Positions 9,333 to 18,299 of a stretch of 64,000 bases of DNA are shown here, piece after piece. The stretch comes from Paenibacillus arenosi (GTDB lineage: Bacteria; Bacillota; Bacilli; Paenibacillales; Paenibacillaceae): positions 57,223-121,222 of the forward strand of contig NZ_JACYTN010000012.1 of NCBI RefSeq assembly GCF_014841135.1, read 5' to 3'. The position numbers were made by a program, and so were the translations under genes. Each line of letters begins with the position of its first letter. Position 1 is the stretch's first letter. The notes beneath the pieces are model-generated. The model had not been told where the DNA came from and made no database searches. It saw only the letters and a list, made by a program, of their open reading frames with translations.

Positions 9333-9653
9333 GCCGCTTTCGTTCGATTCAAAATAAATCGAATAGTGCAGTGCGCATCGCTCATTGAATGAAGCTTGAC
9401 AATAAGGACAATCGTTCGTATTCATATACTGCAGGATCGTCATTTGACTACGACAACTTCCACACAAAACAGCTTTTTCCTCAAATTGTTCCTGCGGCCA
9501 AGCTTGAATGTCGTGGTCTTCATTCTCTTCGTGGCATTTGTAACATGGGTAATAGCGATTACAACAATAAAATTTGATAGCGATAATATCTTTCACTGTA
9601 TGATAGTGTGTGCACCGGGTCTCACTATCTATGATTGCACCGTATATTTTCAT
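9315..9653 (-). CDS. CHY zinc-finger protein
   Basis: 112 residues from the ATG preceded by AGGGGAAGTAAAA; a longer reading from 9725 has no ribosome site. It contains CTHYH, CCNRYYPCYKCH, CGSC and CPYC, i.e. the Cys/His spacing of the CHY zinc finger, which binds several Zn2+ ions. Bacterial stand-alone copies are of unknown role; the eukaryotic relative Hot13 acts in mitochondrial thiol/Zn chemistry. It lies directly downstream of CRISPR array 2 and before a shared terminator, so array read-through could co-transcribe it. A 7-bp inverted repeat (GTCCACG/CGTGGAC) at 9669-9686 just upstream may be an operator. Confidence 0.82.
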   Translation of the reverse strand: MKIYGAIIDSETRCTHYHTVKDIIAIKFYCCNRYYPCYKCHEENEDHDIQAWPQEQFEEKAVLCGSCRSQMTILQYMNTNDCPYCQASFNERCALHYSIYFESNESGRTTHG

Positions 9654-9785
9654 TTTTACTTCCCCTATGTCCACGGATTCGTGGACGGATTTATCGGATA
9701 CATCATTGGTTTTGTATACATCCATAATAATTCTTCTAGGATGCGACTCACGCTCAGAAAAAATGGTTGTTGTTATAGCTTCACA

Positions 9786-10155
9786 GTTTCAATCCACGCA
9801 TCCATGTAGGATGCGACCTTTGGCTTAATTACATGTCAAACTCCCAACTAAAGAGTTTCAATCCACGCATCCATGTAGGATGCGACAAAGTATGGTACCG
9901 TTGTTGTCCGACATCGTGCATGGTTTCAATCCACGCATCCATGTAGGATGCGACGAAGATAGACGCAATCATGGAGGAGATCGGAATTGTTTCAATCCAC
10001 GCATCCATGTAGGATGCGACCTATGTCGAGTGTAGATCGGACTATTCCCTATAAGTTTCAATCCACGCATCCATGTAGGATGCGACACAAACGCCGTGGC
10101 AGTCACGCTATGAGCCACTACACGTTTCAATCCACGCATCCATGTAGGATGCGAC
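9786..10155 (-). CRISPR. CRISPR array 2 (6 repeats, 5 spacers, plus worn terminal repeat)
   Basis: Repeats start at 9786, 9855, 9923, 9989, 10055 and 10124, all 32 bp; spacers are 34-37 bp. A worn repeat ends at 9747 (CTAGGATGCGAC), 38 bp before the first full one. The leader, with AGCGAAATT, begins at 10156. The cas operon lies beyond the leader and is read in the same direction. Confidence 0.97.
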
Positions 10156-10385
10156 AGCGAAATTACAGCAATAAAAGAACATTAGTTCTTCTTTGCTAGG
10201 AACAGTCAATAAAATAGTGCACTTATCCCCAAATCAATAGGCGTCCATGCAACGAAAAAGTAAATAACTAGAAAATATTTGGTGCGAATGTCCCAAGGAT
10301 TTTATGTGCACTTCACATTCGCACCAAGCAATGATAGTCCGATCAATCAGTAAAAGTCGTGCTTCCATCATACTCTATTCCACTT
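10156..10385 (-). promoter_or_regulatory. Leader of CRISPR array 2
   Basis: Contains the conserved inverted repeat TTGGTGCGAATGT/ACATTCGCACCAA at 10279-10327, and a motif shared with leaders 3 and 4 that on the minus strand reads GATAAGTG then TTTTATTGACTGTTCC next to the array. The GATAAGTG element may be the -10. From 10386 to 10596 I see no gene or clear signal. Confidence 0.75.
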
Positions 10386-10596
10386 TTAAATGCTATCTGG
10401 TAACTTGAACATGCATTAGCTATTAACCTTTAAAGTCTATAACCATGTATCTAAAGAACATAGTCATTTTCACATAATAAGAAGTGTAAAATGTAAATGC
10501 GAATAAATTCACAGACAGACACTTTAAATGTAAGATAACGAGTAAATCTTCCCACTTCCTATTTTTGTCGTATGGCCGCATGAATGAGAATCATAT

Positions 10597-11475
10597 TTAC
10601 GCAAATACAACGTCAACCTGACCGCATCCAAAAGTCGTATTACGACCAATATGAAGCGTCCGTGCAGCATTCAGCCAAGGAACAAAAGGAGTCAAATCTC
10701 CTTCTAGCGTCATTGCACCCAACATACCGCTCATATCCATCGTTTTACTACGACGATTAGAATAGCGCTGGACTTCGCTCAAATACAAGCCTGATGAAAT
10801 TGTGCGAACGGCGGATGCCCATTCAACCAGCTCTGAGATAGTATCTGACGATGCATGACCTCCATAGCGTTCGGTTACAGCTGCTACTCTTCGAGTTATA
10901 TTTCGGATTACAGCAGGAAAATCAATATTTTGTAGTAACTCCCCATTACGACGTATTCGCAACGGCGTTATATATTGAATTGAACAACGTGTAACATTGG
11001 ATTGAGCAGATACTGTAAGCACTTCGGAGGTAGCTGCGGCTACATCTACCCCACCATTGCGCCAAATCGGACTAAACTGCTCACCGTGTAAAATATCGAC
11101 CAGTCGAAATTTTTTTCTGCTGGCTCCGAGTTCGTAGCACTGTTCGTTCGTCAGCGCCTCTAACACATCATTCAAGTAATCAACTGCGTTTCCTAATAGA
11201 ATTAGCTTGAAACATAACATATCCCCATGTCGGTACATAGATCGATATCTAGGAACCTGGATTAAATAAGGATTGACGATGTCCTGATTGCTAGCGCCAA
11301 AGCGACGATTTTCAAATAAATACTTGTATGCTGCGGGTTGCTTTACTATTTTCCACCCTAGAACGCCATGTAGGGTTGATCCTAGAAAAGGCGGTAATTG
11401 AACGGGATCACAACACTGCAGGCGAATCATTAACGGCAAATAAGATAATGAAAAAACTGACGTTTTACTCGACAT
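10597..11475 (-). CDS. cas6: Cas6-like pre-crRNA endoribonuclease
   Basis: 292 residues. The C-terminus HIGRNTTFGCGQVDVVF is the glycine-rich loop of Cas6 (pattern GxxTxFGxG), and a second RAMP ferredoxin-like half is plausible around ITPLRIRRNGELL. It is the last gene of the type III operon, 9 bp after the Csm5-like gene. Cas6 cuts pre-crRNA within each repeat, leaving an 8-nt 5' tag; here the repeat would give ATTGAAAC. General-base residues cannot be named with confidence. I-C systems use Cas5d for similar repeats, so a dedicated Cas6 here argues that this operon matures its own guides. Confidence 0.82.
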   Translation of the reverse strand: MSSKTSVFSLSYLPLMIRLQCCDPVQLPPFLGSTLHGVLGWKIVKQPAAYKYLFENRRFGASNQDIVNPYLIQVPRYRSMYRHGDMLCFKLILLGNAVDYLNDVLEALTNEQCYELGASRKKFRLVDILHGEQFSPIWRNGGVDVAAATSEVLTVSAQSNVTRCSIQYITPLRIRRNGELLQNIDFPAVIRNITRRVAAVTERYGGHASSDTISELVEWASAVRTISSGLYLSEVQRYSNRRSKTMDMSGMLGAMTLEGDLTPFVPWLNAARTLHIGRNTTFGCGQVDVVFA

Positions 11476-11484
11476 AAATTTAAC

Positions 11485-12270
11485 TTACTCCCATTTTATT
11501 TGTACAAGACCATGAGGTAATTTCTGTTGCTTATCGAAATAGATTGCACTCTTATGATCTACACCATCGTTATCGATATATAGACCTGATAGAATAGCCC
11601 CTTTATAACCGCCGAGCAGTATGGTCAAATCAGATGTACTATCGTCTTTTAATTGATATAAGCAACCCTCTGAACGTTCCTTTACCTCTTGCAAATCAGC
11701 CCTATCTTTCGTATCTCCCATATTTAGCATGCTGAAGTTCAACTGCTCTACATACTGATGAAGTGTATGTGCTGTCTTCTGTTTCACACTCAACAAATAC
11801 TCTTTAGGATCTTGATCACAATACATTACCCCTTGGTACTGTATACCTGCATTCAGCATCTCTACACCAACATTCGGGAAAAATACCTCTATCTTTGCAG
11901 ATGACTCAGTATCCGTTCCAGCATGCTGCACTTTATACAAATTACGCAGTCGAATATCTTTACGGTCAACGTTAATATCATCTACCATCAACTGCGTTGG
12001 AAGAGGAGCAAATCCACTAGCTCTAAGCGCCCCTTTCATAGAGGACCCCGGTATGTAATATTGTGCGCTTTGCGGATTGTATTTAGTATAGGAACCATAT
12101 TGGTAAAATGGATAAATGATATTTACTTCCTTCTTTTCTTCTGAGTCAGCTATGATCGCTTCAGTAGCAAAGTCCCCAGCTATACGATAGAAGCTATGTT
12201 GCTCTCGCGGGGAAAGCACTAAGCTGGAAAGTGTCTGAAGTTGAAAATTATACGTTTTGAGTGATGCCAA
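11485..12270 (-). CDS. Csm5-like RAMP protein
   Basis: 261 residues. YYIPGSSMKGALRA (71-84) is the RAMP motif that follows the first strand-helix unit in Csm3/Csm5, and the protein ends LPHGLVQIKWE, like the Csm5 glycine-turn end. It is shorter than usual Csm5 (about 350). Csm5 caps the 3' end of the crRNA in the effector. The start overlaps the preceding csm4-like gene by 23 bp, implying coupled translation. The assignment rests on order (cas10-csm3-csm4-csm5-cas6) and these motifs; a divergent Csm3-type backbone subunit is the alternative. Confidence 0.68.
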   Translation of the reverse strand: MASLKTYNFQLQTLSSLVLSPREQHSFYRIAGDFATEAIIADSEEKKEVNIIYPFYQYGSYTKYNPQSAQYYIPGSSMKGALRASGFAPLPTQLMVDDINVDRKDIRLRNLYKVQHAGTDTESSAKIEVFFPNVGVEMLNAGIQYQGVMYCDQDPKEYLLSVKQKTAHTLHQYVEQLNFSMLNMGDTKDRADLQEVKERSEGCLYQLKDDSTSDLTILLGGYKGAILSGLYIDNDGVDHKSAIYFDKQQKLPHGLVQIKWE

Positions 12271-13285
12271 GTGATGACCTCCCTTCGATGTCTAAGGGGA
12301 ACAAACATGCATGTCCAAACACAACATCACGATCACGGAACGGCGATGAAATGGAACGTCCTGCCTGTTGCCAGCTATTTTTTACAGATACGATACTGCC
12401 TGCCTCAATAAAACTGATGAATTCCCTTTGAAATTCATTATTGTCCCACTTACCGAAAGCTTCATATGGTCGACGCTCCGATGTATACAATTGGATGAAA
12501 GATTGTTCGTAATTGATATTTTTGGGCAACAGCATTCCCATATTTAAAAAAGTCCGTAATCCATCCTTTACCGCCCACTCGTCTGCTCGTATCGCAGTAA
12601 TCATATATTGATTTAATCCTTGAGAGGCTCGAGCACCTAAGAAAAATCGTCTATTTTCACTATGGGCATGATGCAACGCATCCAGCAGCTCGGCTGATTC
12701 TAGGCTATCATCGAGACATAGGTAAAAGGAAAATGCAGTGACATGCTTATCTTTTCCTGTTTCAGATTCCTTCACCAAAACAGTAACTTCAGGTACAGAA
12801 TATAAGTTAGGATCAAGACCTGGTATGTTCAACCTCACACTATCGATTGAAGCATGAATTTGTTGCCCGGATCGAATATGCACATACGGAAAAACATTGG
12901 TTGCATGCTCAGGATTAGCAATAAAATCTTCGAGCTGCTCCTTTTTGACATACACGCGCTTTTTAATCGCTTGATATATTTGTTTGGCCCTAAGGAGATC
13001 CCCAGCGTTATTTTGCTTAGGTAGTCTAGCTGCTTGATCTAGTAAATAAGATTGCGGCACTGGCAAGTAATCTAGCGGCATCATATTAGACAATGATACA
13101 TACATTTCCTCTTCTCGAATTTTCGAAACTAGCAATGCCGCTTTCTGAGAGGAGTAGTAGTCAGCATACATGTATATGAGCGCACCAAAAATCTTCTGCG
13201 AGTCGGGTAATTGAGTAAGTCGGCCTTGCAGCAACATTTCAATCTTATAGGTCTTGATAGCGGTCAACCTACTCATCCTCCCCAA
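12248..13285 (-). CDS. Csm4-like RAMP protein
   Basis: 345 residues. The N-terminus (QKIFGALIYMYADYYSSQ, then MMPLDYLPVPQSYLLD) has the shape of Csm4, where a first helix 'S-D-x-LFGAL' is followed by a proline-rich loop. Toward the end, SSPFRDRDVVFGHACLFPL resembles the Csm4 C-terminal strand. Csm4 holds the 5' tag of the crRNA and binds Cas10. It overlaps csm3 by 17 bp; a second in-frame Met lies three residues in. Sequence similarity to known Csm4 is weak by eye, so the name is positional. Confidence 0.65.
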   Translation of the reverse strand: MGRMSRLTAIKTYKIEMLLQGRLTQLPDSQKIFGALIYMYADYYSSQKAALLVSKIREEEMYVSLSNMMPLDYLPVPQSYLLDQAARLPKQNNAGDLLRAKQIYQAIKKRVYVKKEQLEDFIANPEHATNVFPYVHIRSGQQIHASIDSVRLNIPGLDPNLYSVPEVTVLVKESETGKDKHVTAFSFYLCLDDSLESAELLDALHHAHSENRRFFLGARASQGLNQYMITAIRADEWAVKDGLRTFLNMGMLLPKNINYEQSFIQLYTSERRPYEAFGKWDNNEFQREFISFIEAGSIVSVKNSWQQAGRSISSPFRDRDVVFGHACLFPLDIEGRSSLGITQNV

Positions 13286-13988
13286 TAATCTCTACTTGTA
13301 TTTTGCCGTATCCACGACTGCCTGAGTTACCCAGACGATACACACCATCATTAAACTGCTGGATCGCATGCGTGATAAATGTTCTCACCGTCTGCGGTTC
13401 AATCGATAATTTGTTCATCATGTACATATTGATTTCGCCTGCGAACTGTACGCCTGGACGTACGGTCTTATAAGTTCGTGGGTTAGCTGAGATAGCAGAT
13501 GCTGCTCCATCATTACTGATCTCAATCGTGTTTTTCGAATCGATGGAAAATGGATCAGCTGTGCCGCAAGACAGTCGCAAATCATTAAATAATAACTTCG
13601 GCGTATGATTGAATCCTTCCATTCCAAACAAACATTCCGCAGATGCTTGCTTCTTTACACGCTCAAATCGATCCAACACTTTCTTTTTTCGTTCATCTTC
13701 AATTTTCATTTGCTCTAACTGCACTTCGTTTTCTTTTTCCATTTTTTTCAAATAAGTTAGGTAACTTTGTTTAATTTCATCCGCATCCGATAGAACACCT
13801 TCATTTACTATATCGCGAACGATTGTACGCAAACTCCCTTTGAAGGAAGAGGCAGGAATGTATGGATTGCCTTCATGATCCGTAACGGTAAACAAATCGA
13901 CACCGCCAATTTCAAACGTGGCTGGCGATCCTCCGATAAATAAATTCGAAAGCGTAGTCACTTTAAAACGAATCGTTTCGATACTCAT
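13269..13988 (-). CDS. csm3: Csm3-like backbone RAMP, target-RNA nuclease subunit
   Basis: 239 residues, close to Csm3 length. EIGGVD (26-31) places Asp31 at the position of the Csm3 catalytic aspartate that cuts target RNA at 6-nt steps. YIPASSFKGSLR (43-54) is the RAMP motif, and YRLGNSGSRGYGKIQVEI near the C-terminus is the glycine-rich loop. A lysine/glutamate-rich helix (about 75-115) is an insertion. The start codon overlaps the cas10 stop (ATGA). Target-RNA cleavage is expected if the fold is standard. Confidence 0.85.
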   Translation of the reverse strand: MSIETIRFKVTTLSNLFIGGSPATFEIGGVDLFTVTDHEGNPYIPASSFKGSLRTIVRDIVNEGVLSDADEIKQSYLTYLKKMEKENEVQLEQMKIEDERKKKVLDRFERVKKQASAECLFGMEGFNHTPKLLFNDLRLSCGTADPFSIDSKNTIEISNDGAASAISANPRTYKTVRPGVQFAGEINMYMMNKLSIEPQTVRTFITHAIQQFNDGVYRLGNSGSRGYGKIQVEIIGEDE

Positions 13989-16150
13989 CTCTTTTTCCCC
14001 CTGTGAGACTGCTGTCCTTTGTTAAATGATCGTTGTGCATTTTTATGTGGTGACTTCTTGTTTTTCGCTTCTTGCCCGGGTGATAATTTGGGATTGCTTT
14101 TAAATTGGATCGATAACTCATTGTACTGATGAAGGATGTATAGAGAGTCGATATAGTCCTCGGTCCAAAGTTGTGAACGTTTTGCCGTATGTATAAAGCT
14201 GTCCTTGTCAAAAAATAAGTTGGGAGGTGCTTTCTTCTCACTTGCTCGTTGCTCCTCCAACTCATTGATCGTTTCTTCTGTTCGATCATTAAAATAATGA
14301 ATCATCTCAGCAGCCTTGTAGATATCGATTTGCTTCCTATTCTTTAGTCGATGAAACATAGAGCTAGAAATGCGAAGCGTGCGATAAATTTTAACGTTTT
14401 CCGCTTCCTTCGTTGTTTCCTTAGCTGAATACTCTGTATGTTTCACTAATATGTCTCGAAACGTCTTCCTATTATCTTGACTGGAAGCACTTCCCGTATT
14501 CTTAAGTGAGTAAAGCAGACTTTGTTCAAACAAATACCGTAACGCCTTATTGAAAAACGTTTTTCGGATATCGTTCCCGTTATATTCCACGCGGGAATTA
14601 GATTGTTGGTCTTCTCTAATATTGAATCTTGGATCTGAAAACAATAACAGTAAGCGAACGTAAGACTCTAGACGCTTACGCTGTTCAGGCTTGACATTCA
14701 AAAAATGTGGAGCTTTCTGGTACGTCCCCCGCTTCACTAAAAGCTGTTTGATAAGTGATTCGAGAATTAATAATTCGGATTTTGCTAACTCTATGTTGCT
14801 GCTACCGAGATTCTCAGGCAACAAATGATAGAGTACGGCGTTGCTGTATTTCACATCGGTCTTACATATCGTAGGGTCAGTAATTTTTTCAAGCAAATGA
14901 TAGAAAAAGTGATGACCTACATACCCTTGGCTTATTGCTTGCTTCAGACGCTTAACCATGTTTAAGAAGTGTCTCCAGTTCGGAATGTCTGCGTAGACTT
15001 CCTTCTTATCTTTAGGCGGATCAAAGTCATAAAACACATACTGATTGATGCTTACTTTGACATACGAAGCAGATAATCCCTGTAATGGAGGTACCTGTTT
15101 GGCACACTCTACTTGTTGCTGTACCCGCTCATAGTAATAACGGATTGGCTCACGATTGAATGTAAAATCAATGCCGATACTCATGGAAAGAGGTTGAAGA
15201 TTGGTAGCGTACGTTATGTTGATTGCTTTTATTCCTTCATTTAATTGCTCCAACAGATTTTTACATATGTTCACACCTTCAGTCAGCCAAGGTGAAGCGA
15301 CCGCAAAGAAAATGTCATCGCCTGCTATGTAGAGCGGATAGAGAGTAAAATGATTGCGTCTATCATTCTGCGTGTCCTTAGATTTATCACGTTGCTTGCC
15401 TTTATTTTTATTTTGATAACTCTGTGCTTGACGATGTAAGGATTCCAAAGAAATATCGCTTGATAACAGCTCACTTACCGCTTTATACCCCTCATATGTC
15501 TTGATTTGTCCAAACCAATCACCCATTCCATCCAAATCGGCTTTTATCACCGCAATACGGAAATGGTTATCATTCCCCTTCTCCTCATTTGAAAAAAGTT
15601 CGTTGATCGTACGAGAAAAAGCGGGATACTTGCTGTCATCAATAGTGGATTTACTTTTCCTATCAGATGCAGGAACTTTATTAAATTGAAACAACAGCTC
15701 ATGTTGCCTTTCGATCATCGTATTTAGACATGATGTATGTCTAAGTCTCTCTTTGCTTTCTTTGATCGCTTCCAGCTTGTGCTGATCATTTACAATCTCT
15801 TTCTCAAAGTAAACATATTTGACCAACAGTTGTCCTGCAAACGATTTATAGTAATCTTGAAATAAACGATCTGCTCTATCTATAATCTCGTTCGGATGTA
15901 ACGAAGTCGTAAAAATACACACTCCTGAGCATTTCAACAGTTCTTTTGACACGTGACTGCTAAATACCCCAGTGTCACCTTCCAATCCGATATCTTGATA
16001 GAACTGTTCTGAGATCAGTTTCGAGGAGTTCATAATGTCTTTTAACGTGCCGCTGTTCGACTGATTTTCTTGTATATTCACGCGCAGGACATGATAGAGG
16101 AAGGTTTGTACTTTGTCGATTGAAAAAGCTACGATGTACTGCTTCATCAA
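13985..16150 (-). CDS. cas10: Cas10 without HD domain
   Basis: 721 residues. The protein begins at once with a Palm1-type segment (YIVAFSIDKVQTFLYH), leaving no room for the N-terminal HD nuclease. Palm2 has ADLDGMG (204-210) and the metal motif AGDD (276-279) instead of GGDD; both aspartates remain, so cyclic oligoadenylate synthesis is possible. The 440-residue C-terminal half is long and ends in a basic tail rich in Lys, Arg and Gln that may bind nucleic acid. Cas10 is the large subunit that senses target RNA. ATGA overlaps couple it to the nuclease gene upstream and csm3 downstream. Confidence 0.88.
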   Translation of the reverse strand: MMKQYIVAFSIDKVQTFLYHVLRVNIQENQSNSGTLKDIMNSSKLISEQFYQDIGLEGDTGVFSSHVSKELLKCSGVCIFTTSLHPNEIIDRADRLFQDYYKSFAGQLLVKYVYFEKEIVNDQHKLEAIKESKERLRHTSCLNTMIERQHELLFQFNKVPASDRKSKSTIDDSKYPAFSRTINELFSNEEKGNDNHFRIAVIKADLDGMGDWFGQIKTYEGYKAVSELLSSDISLESLHRQAQSYQNKNKGKQRDKSKDTQNDRRNHFTLYPLYIAGDDIFFAVASPWLTEGVNICKNLLEQLNEGIKAINITYATNLQPLSMSIGIDFTFNREPIRYYYERVQQQVECAKQVPPLQGLSASYVKVSINQYVFYDFDPPKDKKEVYADIPNWRHFLNMVKRLKQAISQGYVGHHFFYHLLEKITDPTICKTDVKYSNAVLYHLLPENLGSSNIELAKSELLILESLIKQLLVKRGTYQKAPHFLNVKPEQRKRLESYVRLLLLFSDPRFNIREDQQSNSRVEYNGNDIRKTFFNKALRYLFEQSLLYSLKNTGSASSQDNRKTFRDILVKHTEYSAKETTKEAENVKIYRTLRISSSMFHRLKNRKQIDIYKAAEMIHYFNDRTEETINELEEQRASEKKAPPNLFFDKDSFIHTAKRSQLWTEDYIDSLYILHQYNELSIQFKSNPKLSPGQEAKNKKSPHKNAQRSFNKGQQSHRGKKR

Positions 16151-17037
16151 ATACCCTCCCTCTGAAAATCAAATAGTTTGGCATATGCTCGATGTGGGAA
16201 AAGGATCGGATTGTTAATCAGCATTAGCAGTTGGTTAAGTTGGAAGTTGAACGTAAGCAAAGATATTTCGTTCCCATCGGGATCATACACTTTATATTGT
16301 TCTAGATCGATACCCTCCAGCGGTGCGGCATACGCATCTGCAGCCTTCTTATCAACCTTATTAACCTCATCACCCTCGTGGAAATTCAGTTGCTTGAACC
16401 AATAGGATAAATTTTCACTATTAGAATAATTAATTTCGATACTACCTTGCCCGGATGATTTGCCTTCTTGTACCGCGGATAGGACAATATCAAACCCGTC
16501 GGAAATACCCTCTTTAACTTGTGACTGAAGAGCACATAGGACGCGAATCGGCCTTGTAGAAGGTTGTGTACACACCGGTTTATCTGAAATAGAGCCGGCC
16601 ATTCTAGCTATTGCTCCAACAGAAGTACACAAACTACTCATACTTTTTTTCCACTCAGTAATCGTTTCTTTGTCTAGACTTTGACTTTTGCATTCCACGA
16701 CGACGGCAACCGCTTCAATCGGGATAAATTTAATACGTCCATTACGAAAAATATAAGGTGTATACGTTTCATCCATAATTGCCAGATCGACCTCTCGAGA
16801 AACATTACCTTTCGAATCGATGATAAACACGGACGACTCGATAATAAACTTTTTCGGAATAATCATCTCAAACAATTGCTTCCATATATCTTCTCTATTC
16901 GAACCGACAGTAGTTCCATGCAAATCATGCTTCATGTACAACTGCTCTACAATCGACTTCTCTACTTTGCGATAATTTGAACGAATGTTTTCAATCATAA
17001 TTTGTTTTGGTGGCTTAGTGAGCGATTTCGTTGTCAT
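16147..17037 (-). CDS. DUF6602-like predicted PD-(D/E)XK nuclease, first gene of the type III operon
   Basis: 296 residues. SREVDLAIMDE (Asp84) and, 31 residues on, VVVECKS (Glu115-x-Lys117) form the D...ExK core of PD-(D/E)XK nucleases; Glu49 in GSNREDIWKQLF may be the helix acid. The pattern matches what I recall of DUF6602. The C-terminal half is predicted soluble and of unknown role; it lacks a CARF or SAVED domain I can recognise. It starts at ATG after GGAGGAGCCAA and its stop overlaps the cas10 start, so it is made with the effector. Likely roles are DNA or RNA cleavage on target detection, in place of Cas10 HD or Csm6. Nuclease fold likely, function inferred. Confidence 0.75.
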   Translation of the reverse strand: MTTKSLTKPPKQIMIENIRSNYRKVEKSIVEQLYMKHDLHGTTVGSNREDIWKQLFEMIIPKKFIIESSVFIIDSKGNVSREVDLAIMDETYTPYIFRNGRIKFIPIEAVAVVVECKSQSLDKETITEWKKSMSSLCTSVGAIARMAGSISDKPVCTQPSTRPIRVLCALQSQVKEGISDGFDIVLSAVQEGKSSGQGSIEINYSNSENLSYWFKQLNFHEGDEVNKVDKKAADAYAAPLEGIDLEQYKVYDPDGNEISLLTFNFQLNQLLMLINNPILFPHRAYAKLFDFQREGI

Positions 17038-17243
17038 TTGGCTCCTCCATTGCGTTAAATGTTGGCATGATTATTACGTTCAATAAGTGGGCTCTATAAG
17101 CGTGGTAATCTGATTTAATACTCCATATAACAGCATATTTCTACATGAATCACCTGAACTCCTCTCTGTTCAAATCAAATTTCGGTTGAATTCCCCTAAA
17201 GTCTACAATCATCAACCATATATGCTGCATTTACGTGAATAAC

Positions 17244-17301
17244 AAAAAGACGGACCTTCGCTCTAGCATACAAGCTAGACTTAGCGAAGGTACCGTCTTT
17301 T
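17244..17301. terminator. Long hairpin terminator between cas operon and array 3
   Basis: Nested arms AAAAGACGG/CCGTCTTTT and CCTTCGCT/AGCGAAGG make a strong symmetric stem with A and T tracts on both sides. It would end minus-strand transcription from array 3 before the cas operon promoter, which should lie in 17038-17243. Confidence 0.85.
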
Positions 17302-17337
17302 CAAACTTATTTTATCAACACAACTATTTTCGCTTTT

Positions 17338-17497
17338 GTTTCAACTATCATTGTAGGATGCGACGCAGCAGTCGCTGATCCACGAATTCCAGCAGACAAT
17401 GTTTCAATCCATGCATCCATGTAGGATGCGACGGCGACCTATTCAACCATGAAATTGTGTTTTTAGTTTCAATCCACGCATCCATGTAGGATGCGAC
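17338..17497 (-). CRISPR. CRISPR array 3 (2 good repeats, 1 worn, 2 spacers)
   Basis: Worn repeat 17338-17364 has lost five bases in the centre but keeps GTTTCAA and TGTAGGATGCGAC. Repeats at 17401 (one change, ACGC to ATGC) and 17466 follow; spacers are 36 and 33 bp. The leader is on the right. The shortest array; see the finding on its origin by duplication from array 4. Confidence 0.95.
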
Positions 17498-17700
17498 AGC
17501 GAATTTCCATCAAAAGAAGAACGTTAATTCCCCTTTTGATGGAAACATTAAAATAAAAATTATATTTATTACCAAAACAGAAGGTGTGCATGAAACGAAA
17601 AAAGTAAATAACTAGAAAATACATGGTGCGAATTTCCCGGGGATTTCATGTGCACTTCACATTCGCACCACGAAATAAATAAAGAGATCGCTTTTACTAT
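17498..17700 (-). promoter_or_regulatory. Leader of CRISPR array 3
   Basis: Stem TTTCCATCAAAAG (17504-17516) / CTTTTGATGGAAA (17533-17545) next to the repeat. Inverted repeat TGGTGCGAAT/ATTCGCACCA at 17624-17670. Near-identical to leader 4 in order and spacing, and followed by related GNAT coding sequence. Confidence 0.78.
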
Positions 17701-17705
17701 CAACT

Positions 17706-17975
17706 CTATACATCAGATCGTAGTTTCGAATTCATAGCAAGGTCGTTAAATATTCCGCTTACTCTTTCATACTGTCTCAGTGTTCCCTCAAATGTAAAGT
17801 TCAACTTCTGTAACACTTTGGTTGAATTCACATTCCTCAGCTCTACATTGGCTTCAATCAGATTAAGCCCTAAAATTGAGAATCCGTTATCTATTAAAGA
17901 GGGAATAGCTGTCCTCTTCCCCAAAATGTTTTAGCAATGTCATATCCGATTTCTGCTGTTGCATGTTCAAAATTT
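17706..17975 (-). pseudogene. Truncated GNAT acetyltransferase relic
   Basis: The C-terminal stretch NSTKVLQKLNFTFEGTLRQY and the end LRSDV match the intact GNAT gene at 24095-24637. Upstream the reading frame is broken (a GKRTA... segment where the homologue has WGRGYATEA), and the similarity stops near 17973 after GCATGTTCAAAAT. From there to about 18150 the DNA instead resembles the upstream part and 5' flank of the GNAT gene at 38531. No ribosome site or start. A dead hybrid fragment. Confidence 0.8.
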
Positions 17976-18299
17976 TTATCATGTGTTTGAATCTATAATA
18001 TGGAACTCTCTATCGGATGTGGATTATGTTTACATATTCTCAGAGCCGAATAAAAGAATATTCATACTATAGTATAATAGTGGGATGTTTGCGTCAACTT
18101 CTCACGTTATAATAATATAGTATTTTGTACATATATTTATATGTTTCACTAGGTTTCGTTTAGCTTAAACCTGTTTCTGATACACGCAATAAATTCCACT
18201 GATACATTCAGTAAATCTCAACTAGGAAGGAACAAACTAATGATTTGGGGAAATGTATGATTTTTTTGCTTTTGATAGCAGGAGCGTCTGTGAATGCTA

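Noticed and set aside
10386..10596. Search for a cas2, csm2 or other small gene between array 2 leader and cas6
   Set aside because: No open frame with a start and ribosome site was found on either strand.
13675..13790. Lys/Glu-rich insertion in the Csm3-like protein as a fused small subunit
   Set aside because: It is too short and simple in composition to be Csm2/Cmr5; better seen as a helical loop.
17976..18299. Possible gene or RNA in the gap before the SMI1 relic
   Set aside because: The left half is a decayed copy of the 38.9-39.2 kb GNAT flank, and the right half shows no coding pattern.
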